Shown here in pieces: positions 58,106 to 64,000 of a stretch of 64,000 nucleotides of DNA. The position numbers were made by a program, and so were the translations under genes. How positions within the stretch are numbered: the first letter of the stretch is position 1; every line of letters starts with the position of its first letter. This stretch comes from Apium graveolens. Taxonomy: Eukaryota; Streptophyta; Magnoliopsida; Apiales; Apiaceae. The notes under the pieces were generated by a model. That model had not been told where the DNA came from. It worked only from the letters and a program-made list of their open reading frames with translations, and did no database searches. Where the stretch lies: contig NC_133647.1 in NCBI RefSeq assembly GCF_009905375.1, forward strand, positions 77,676,231-77,740,230, in the 5' to 3' direction.

Positions 58106-59270
58106 CTATTCTTCAGTATCCTCAACTTCTTTTACATCATTTCCTTGTACAGGAACAAAACCTTCTCTGAATAGAAAATTCAGAAATGCAGAATCAATTG
58201 CAGAATCTCTACTTGAATTGGAAATTCTTCCTCTTCCTCTTCTTCCTCTAGCTCTTGTAGTTCTTCCACCTCTTTTTCCTCTTCCTTTGGAGGTGTTTGC
58301 TTCAGCTTCAATTTGAGCCATTAACTCCTTCTGCTGTATAACTGTTTCTTCAGTTGTTAGATCAGGGAATTCTTCAGTTATCAACCCCAGAGCACTTCTG
58401 GCATTCTTTTTCTCAAACCTCTTATCTTTGTAATATAAAACAATCTCTTCACCTGTTTCTTTCTGTCTGTAAGGAAAGAATAATCCTTTAGCATCTACTA
58501 AGTTAGAGATTGTAACATCACCAGTTTCAGGAGCATCAACATTAGTCTTGTGCTTAACTTCATGTGCACCGGTAGTCTTTCCTTGTCCTGAACCAGATCT
58601 TTTAGAATGTTGAGGTTGTTGAGCAACATAAGCAATTAGAATATTAGCAACTGAATACTTATCACCATCATCATCAATATCTTTATCTTTCAATTGAATA
58701 GAGTCAAGTATACATTTTGTGACAACTATCTTCTCCCCCTTTTTGGCATCAGAATTTGAAAGAAGAGAAAATATAGCATCCAGTTTATCAGCCATTGAAG
58801 ACACTTTATCTTCCAAGGAAGAAAATCGAGTATCCATGCTTTGTTGAGATTGAACCACAGCTCTAACAGCTTTCTTCACACTTATGAGTTCAGCTGAAGT
58901 AAGTGGATTAACCATAAAAGCATCAATCTTAAAATGTAAAGTGGTATGAGATGTCTTCATAGCAGCAAGTTCAGAGAGAATTCCTTTCACAGAAATGGTA
59001 GAAGCCTTGAGATGCAATTTGAGATCAGGGTTTTGAAGTCCATCATATGCCCTGTGAACATGTTGCATACCAACAACTGAGGAGATAGAAGTATGTGCAT
59101 CTCTCCGTGCAAAATCCCATTCAGCCTTTCGGAAATGCTCAGCATCAGCATTGTAATGAGAGGGATCAACATTGAAATGTTAAGAAGAACCAATATTGGA
59201 CTTCTTAGATGCATCAATAACAGTCTTCAGCTGAGCTGTGTCAGGATCATCAGAATCACTGTCTTCATCA
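58106..59270 (-). pseudogene. Copia-C extra-ORF piece with coiled coil
   Basis: Frame open from about 59270 to 58106 with one stop near 59178. The N-terminal part reads AEWDFARRDAHTSISSVVGM. A heptad-like segment follows (VVQSQQSMDTRFSSLEDKV), then SDAKKGEK. The same coiled-coil plus DAKKGEK order occurs at 18064-17573 in Copia-A. A Gly/Arg-rich RGKRGGRTTRARGRRGRGR stretch follows, a likely nucleic-acid-binding patch. The C-terminus is acidic. I recognise no catalytic domain and no membrane segment. Function unknown. Confidence 0.55.
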
Positions 59271-59682
59271 TAATCAGAGCAAGACAGACTCTCAGAAGAA
59301 TTTGCAGAGCTTGGTAAAATTGCTTTGCCTTTGAGAGGATCCTTAGCAATAATTATCTATTTCTGATGAGATCCTGAAATAGAAAACATTGTAACACCTA
59401 AATCTCCCTTTTCTTTTCAAGTGATCTCATCACTTCTCACACAATATATTACTTTTAATAGTAATATGATTCTCACATAAGAAAGTTTATAAGCAAGAAA
59501 AAGACTTATAAACCTCTCCTTTTGCCAGTACAGGAGACTGCCACTCAAAATTAAATTTGCTCACAAAATCTTTTCATACAATCTCACAAAAAGGCACAAT
59601 CACACATTTTGCAAAGAAATAAGAGGTGGATGAGAAGAGTAGTATGCTTGTCATATAAATAGAGGTAACGTCAAATAAGAGA
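59271..59682 (-). other. Copia-C broken stretch between ORF pieces
   Basis: No convincing frame. The wording resembles the spacer of Copia-A, with scattered TCAGAA-type words. Confidence 0.35.
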
Positions 59683-60561
59683 TTATTTATAATCATACAA
59701 ACATTGGGAACAATAGAGAAAAATAAGAAATACCTGAAGATGAATTCTCAAGTGGAAGTATGTCAGTGGAGGGACAAACACAGCATCAGGATGCTTTAAC
59801 AAACTAGCTCGCAACAATGAGTCATTAGTAGAAACTGCTCGAATTGTCAATTGGTCAGCATCAGGAGTTGTTGTAGTGTCATGATTTGATTTGTCATAAG
59901 GATGCACTAGACCATCATCAGTACTTTGAACTGATGGTTCTTGTGGGGCCAGAGGACTATGAGCGGCTTCAGCAATGATTGGTGAAGGTTCTTGTGTACT
60001 CTCCTCGAACATAAGATCATTAATAACTGCATCCACCTTTGACAAGACATTCTGATGAGCCTTCTTTTCTTGCAGCAGTTTTTCAGAATCAACAAAGATA
60101 TTACCTTGAGCAAAATCAACAATTATTTGTGCAACCTCTTTGTCTGCATCTTTCCTTTGAGAAGATGGTTCTAGTGTGACTGGATGTTTCTCAGTGTCTA
60201 AATCCCTTTGAGACTTAGGTTCTTGTGGACTAACATCCATATCAAAGGACTGAGTCTTTTTCTTCTTTCTGATGTACCTAATAACATCTTCAACTTTTCT
60301 TTTCTGCATACTCTTGGCAGTGTACTTGGGTTCATCAGTTTCTTTTTTTACCGGAACCTTTTTGATTAGAGCACTAGCATCAGTAGTTGGCTCTTTAGTT
60401 CCAGTTATGTCAACAGAGTCATCAGGAGTTGCTACTGTTGATCTCGTTGTCTTCATTCTTGGTCCAATAGGCATCTGATCATCAGAGTTAGAATCATCTT
60501 GCATGATCAGCCTTCGTTTCCGTACTAGAAAGCATTCTTCTTTCTTCTCACTCTCACTCAA
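59683..60561 (-). pseudogene. Copia-C acidic extra-ORF piece
   Basis: Open minus-strand frame of 292 codons without a proper ATG at its upper end; it probably continued upward before Athila-2 inserted. It is rich in Lys, Glu, Ser and Pro, with two basic clusters (VRKRRLIM, then RYIRKKKKTQSFD) that look like nuclear-localisation signals, and no known domain. By position it is the N-terminal or middle part of the extra ORF. Confidence 0.45.
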
Positions 60562-60730
60562 TGAGGCCTGTTGAGCTCTCTGTTTAGATTGAACAGATTT
60601 CTTAACCAGTCTTTTCTTTATTACAACTGATGCCTTTTGGGAGATATCAGAGGAGGTTAATTTAGGAGCTGGATTAGAGTTCTGTTTGGTAAAAGAAATG
60701 CTTGGGTTAGAAACAAGATGAGTACACTAC

Positions 60731-62184
60731 TGATAAGTGGCATTTTATACCACTTAGAACGTCTTAAAATGGCTTAAATTGGTGTCTTGAAATCAAGTAT
60801 TTTATGTATTTGATGCGTTTTTCTAGTGTTTATGCATTTCAGGGTTTAGTTGCATTTCGGGGGAGGAATCATCAAGAATAAGCCTTGGCATGTGTTCACC
60901 ATTGCGAGAGGAAAGAAACGGGCAGATTACGGCGAAGAAACGGAGAAAAATCAGATTTTTTCCAGTAGAGGTCTGAGCGCCCGCTCAGCATTGCTGAGCG
61001 GCCGCGCAGCAAGCTGAGCGCCCGCTCAGCTATGCTGAGCGGCCGCGCAGGGTCGGGAAAAAAGACAAATTATTTTAGAACTTCTACTTCTGTTTGGTTT
61101 CCACTTCTATGAAATCTGAGTTTTATGGGACTATTATATAAGTAGATTTGAGACGTTTTCACAAGTGTGGATTAAAGAATATTGTATTTTTACGCAAGAA
61201 GCGAAGGAGATAAGGAAGAAGACCGATTTAGCACACCGCAACGAAGAGGAAGCATATCTTCTTGTGATTCTTGTTTCGTTGTAACGATGGATGCTAGTTT
61301 TCTTGCTTTGAACTTATTTACTCTTGTGACGTACTCTGTTTTAATATAATTAGTTTAGTTATTATTTTCTTGTGTTTGTTTATCATGATTTCATATGAAC
61401 CCATGATGACGATAAGTACTATTATGGGCTAATCGTGATCATGGGGTTGCAACGGATTTATTATGGAATTCTTTAGTTAATTGTTTAATACTTTAGTGTG
61501 TGATGATTGCATGATATCTAGTATTGGTTATGGGTATTCGTCTTATGTGCGTCGCGAACATATAAGATAGGGTGTTAATCTCTTGTGAAGCGACGGTGGA
61601 TCTTGAGATTTAGAACTTGCCATGCTAGCATAGGTTCATGTACGTTGTGCATGATTAGTGGGTAACTCTAACAGTTTTATTTGCCCTATGTAATCAAAAG
61701 GAATAACTTGTGCTTAAATCGTTGTGTTGTCAATTTCTGTAGACATATGGGAACTCAACATAATTGATGACTATTCAACTTCTATCTTAATTGTGGATGC
61801 TTGGTAGAATGGTATTAGTACAATGAAAGTTGGCTTTTATCAGTTTCGTGTTATTCGATTAATATCATCAATGTCACATGCTAAAGGTAATAACAATGGC
61901 TATAGAAGGAAGTAATAATGAAGTTGTGATCTCATGAGTGTTTTATTATTGATAAATTGAAGTGTTAGTTAAGTGATTAATTAAGTAGTTAATTATAGTT
62001 AATATTTAATCAACAATTTTAAGTGTTAGTGTCCTAACATTGAGAAGTAATCATACATTGGTGAGTGAGTTTAATTAGACAATAATTTAGTCTGAGTCTC
62101 TGAGGGAACGAACTAGAAAATATTCTATATTACTTGCGAACGCGTATACTTGCGTGAATATTAGCGCGTGTTTTCACCCTAACA
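60731..62184 (+). repeat. Athila-2 5' LTR (1,454 bp)
   Basis: Starts TGATAAGTGGCATTTTATAC and ends TTTTCACCCTAACA, seven bases or so before the PBS. TAAGTGG...CCACTTA near the start forms a small inverted repeat. It contains a GC-rich 41-bp tandem repeat with palindromes at 60973-61050. Confidence 0.85.
60973..61050. repeat. GC-rich palindromic 41-bp tandem repeat in the Athila-2 LTR
   Basis: Two units beginning CTGAGCGCCCGCTCAG at 60973 and 61014. Each also holds CTGAGCGGCCGCGCAG, with GCGGCCGC at 60998-61005 and 61039-61046. Both half-units are near-perfect palindromes able to form hairpins. This is a CpG-dense island in an AT-rich LTR. Confidence 0.85.
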
Positions 62185-62190
62185 AGTTTT

Positions 62191-62208
62191 TGGCGCCGCT
62201 GCCGGGGA
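62191..62208 (+). other. Athila-2 primer binding site (tRNA-Asp)
   Basis: TGGCGCCGCTGCCGGGGA is complementary to the 3' end of plant tRNA-Asp with one mismatch. This is the usual primer of Athila-type elements. Confidence 0.85.
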
Positions 62209-62325
62209 CTCGACGTATTTGTTTAGTTTATGTACTTACCATCATTGGTCATTAGGACTCAGTGATTAGGACGTAGTAGTTACTTATTTTTTCCGGTTGT
62301 GTTTCAGGTACTTTAGCAAGCGTTT

Positions 62326-64000
62326 ATGCAAACTCGTTCTCGTGCTCGCAAGAGGACTTTAGATACAGCTGAGGAGACAGACGAAGTTCTTGATATTCCG
62401 GAGAAGTTAGATTTTGAGGATTCGGATTCAGGAACTGAGCAGAAAGAACCAGTAAACATGGGAGATCGTATTGTTCAAGCTGATCCAGCTCTTATGGATT
62501 TTTCTCGGCCTAAAATTGATGACATTCAGTCAAGCATCCTTCATCCGGCTATTCAAGCTAACACCTTTGAAATCAAGCCGGGCACTATTCAGATGGTGCA
62601 GAATTCTGTTTCTTTTGGAGGAGCGGCAACTGAAGACCCCAACATGCACAGAAGGAATTTTGTCGAGATCTGCAACACTTTTAAGTATAATGGCGTGACT
62701 GATGAGGCTATCAAGTTGAGGCTTTTCCCATTCTCACTGAGGGACAAGGCTAAAGACTGGTTACATTCTGAACCAGCTGGGTCCATCACTACGTGGCAAG
62801 ATCTTGCGCAAAAGTTTCTGGTGAAGTTTTATCCGATGGCAAAGACTGCTGCTATGAGGAGTGCTCTTACTCAGTTTGCGCAGCAACCTACAGAATCTAT
62901 GTGCGAGGCTTGGGAACGCTACAAGGAAATGTTGAGAAAATGTCCACATTATGGAATGCCGGATTGGATGGTGATCACTGGTTTCTATAATGGTTTGGGG
63001 GCCCAATCTCGGCCCATGCTTGATGCAGCAGCTGGAGGCGCCTTATGGGCTAAAAGCTATACTGAGGCGTATAATCTTATAGAGACGATGGCTGCAAATG
63101 AGCATCAAAACCCAACTCAGAGGATGACGTCAGGCAAGGTAGCAGGTATTCTGGAAGTTGATGCAGCCACCGCTATTGCAGCCCAGCTCCAAGCGCTATC
63201 AATGAAGGTTGATTCTCTGGCTACATATGGAGTTAATCAAATAGCTATGGTTTGTGAGCTTTGTGCAGGTTCTCATGCTACGGATCAGTGTTCTCTTGTC
63301 AATGAATCTGTTCAGTATGTGAATAATTATCAGCGACAACAACAGCCTGTGCCAGCGACCTATCATCCTAACAACAGAAATCATCCAAATTTCAGCTGGG
63401 GGAATAATCAGAATGCTATTCAGCCACCATATCAGCAAGGAGTGAGTAAACAGTTTAACCCACCTGGATTCCAGCAACCACAGCAGTATGCTACAAGGCA
63501 ATCATATCCTCAACAGGGAAGTACAGCTGCACCTACTAGTGCTGATTTTGAGGAACTTAAGCTGTTGTGCAAGAATCAGGCGGTTTCTATCAAGACCTTG
63601 GAAAATCAAATTGGTCAATTAGCCAATGCAGTGCTCAATCGTCAACCTGGCACTCTTCCCAGTGACACGGAAGTACCAGGCAGGAAGGAAGCTAAAGAGC
63701 AAGTCAAGGCTATTACCTTAAGGTCTGGAAAAGTAGCTGATTCTGAAAAGGCAAAAGAAGTAGAAGCTGAAATTAGAGATGAAGAATCTAAGCAAAAGGA
63801 GAAAGCGGTGGAACCAAGGAAGACTACTGTTGAACACACTCTGCCTGAGGCTAATACAGGGGAGAAACAGCTCTATCCTCCACCACCTTTTCCTAAGAGA
63901 TTGCAGCAACAAAAGCTGGATAGACAGTTCGGGAAGTTTCTGGAGGTGTTCAAGAAACTTCACATCAATATACCTTTCGCTGAGGCTCTTGAACAAATTC
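62326..64000 (+). CDS. Athila-2 gag (partial, open at window end)
   Basis: Frame open from ATG at 62326 for 558 codons with no stop, continuing past the window. N-terminus MQTRSRARKR, then an acidic stretch to about residue 45. The retrotransposon gag domain spans about residues 95-230: LRDKAKDWLHSEPAGSITTW, FLVKFYPMAKTAAM, then CPHYGMPDWMVITGFYNGL. A zinc-knuckle-like CELCAGSHATDQC is at about residues 310-322. A Gln/Asn-rich linker and a Lys/Glu-rich segment follow, then the YPPPPFPKRL and EALEQI tail that leads into protease in this group. It shares layout with the broken gag at 7579-8999. Gag forms the particle and binds RNA. Confidence 0.88.
   Translation, partial: MQTRSRARKRTLDTAEETDEVLDIPEKLDFEDSDSGTEQKEPVNMGDRIVQADPALMDFSRPKIDDIQSSILHPAIQANTFEIKPGTIQMVQNSVSFGGAATEDPNMHRRNFVEICNTFKYNGVTDEAIKLRLFPFSLRDKAKDWLHSEPAGSITTWQDLAQKFLVKFYPMAKTAAMRSALTQFAQQPTESMCEAWERYKEMLRKCPHYGMPDWMVITGFYNGLGAQSRPMLDAAAGGALWAKSYTEAYNLIETMAANEHQNPTQRMTSGKVAGILEVDAATAIAAQLQALSMKVDSLATYGVNQIAMVCELCAGSHATDQCSLVNESVQYVNNYQRQQQPVPATYHPNNRNHPNFSWGNNQNAIQPPYQQGVSKQFNPPGFQQPQQYATRQSYPQQGSTAAPTSADFEELKLLCKNQAVSIKTLENQIGQLANAVLNRQPGTLPSDTEVPGRKEAKEQVKAITLRSGKVADSEKAKEVEAEIRDEESKQKEKAVEPRKTTVEHTLPEANTGEKQLYPPPPFPKRLQQQKLDRQFGKFLEVFKKLHINIPFAEALEQI

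Larger units (their letters stand above)
57182..60730 (-). mobile_element. Copia-C: 3' part of a Sirevirus-like element
   Basis: Minus-strand fragment made of a 450-bp 3' LTR (57182-57631), a polypurine tract and broken extra-ORF sequence up to 60730, where the Athila-2 LTR begins. Pol, gag and the 5' LTR would lie to the right of Athila-2, beyond the window, if they survive. The LTR end and the extra ORF resemble those of Copia-A. Confidence 0.75.
60731..64000 (+). mobile_element. Athila-2: 5' part of an Athila-type gypsy element
   Basis: 5' LTR (60731-62184), tRNA-Asp-type PBS and an open gag frame reaching the window end. The base order is well preserved and gag has no stop over 1.67 kb, so it looks much younger than Athila-1. 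The five bases before the LTR are ACTAC; the right copy is outside the window. It inserted into Copia-C. Confidence 0.88.

Noticed and set aside
58005..58316. Plus-strand ORF with Leu/Pro-rich translation
   Set aside because: Antisense of the Arg/Gly-rich and acidic part of the Copia-C extra ORF.
62589..63006. Minus-strand ORFs across the Athila-2 gag
   Set aside because: Shadows of the plus-strand gag, which is open over the whole stretch.

Overview
This is a plant nuclear window, about 90% transposable elements, with one host gene. The evidence for a plant is the spliced gene for plastid dihydrolipoyl dehydrogenase, the Ty3/gypsy (Athila-type and chromovirus-type) and Ty1/copia (Sirevirus-type) elements, and an Emigrant/Lemi1-style pogo transposon. 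A eudicot, probably an asterid (perhaps Apiaceae), is my impression only. No rRNA, tRNA gene or CRISPR was seen.

Layout. (1) 1-3907: 3' end of a decayed chromovirus-like gypsy element (Gypsy-A), with its 3' LTR at 538-3907. (2) 3908-9006: minus-strand Athila-type remnant (Athila-1). (3) 9007-46056: a long-LTR gypsy element (Gypsy-B; 5' LTR 9007-13109, initiator-Met PBS, truncated 3' LTR 44279-46056). Into it are nested (4) Copia-A, a minus-strand Sirevirus-type element at 15569-37785 with equal 599-bp LTRs and a perfect CTTAC target duplication, and (5) a 4,131-bp solo LTR (Gypsy-C, 39730-43860, duplication GGGAG). Inside Copia-A sit (6) a solo Copia-B-family LTR (23053-24397, duplication CTTCC) and (7) a very young Copia-B element (25028-32551) that carries gag but lacks most of pol, fused to an extra 780-bp copy of its own 3' internal end (32552-33332). 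(8) 46337-48567: a complete pogo/Tigger-type DNA transposon with an intact 522-residue transposase. (9) 48570-56760: the host gene, 15 exons encoding 567 residues. (10) 57182-60730: 3' part of another minus-strand Sirevirus-like element (Copia-C). (11) 60731-64000: 5' LTR, tRNA-Asp-type PBS and open gag of a plus-strand Athila-type element (Athila-2) running off the window.

How it fits together. Insertion order read from the nesting: Athila-1 is older than Gypsy-B, which is older than Copia-A and Gypsy-C; the Copia-B-family insertions came after Copia-A. By hand comparison the Copia-A LTRs differ at about 12 of 599 positions, and the Copia-B LTRs at about 2 of 1335. The host gene is a housekeeping plastid enzyme (E3 of the pyruvate dehydrogenase complex) whose promoter is squeezed into about 190 bp between the pogo element and the TATA-like box. 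The most interesting signals are a polypurine tract written inside the extra 3' ORF of two different Sirevirus-like elements, the gag-only but recently mobile Copia-B with its odd fused tail, the unusual right end of the pogo element, and a C-to-T signature in the nonsense codons of Copia-A.
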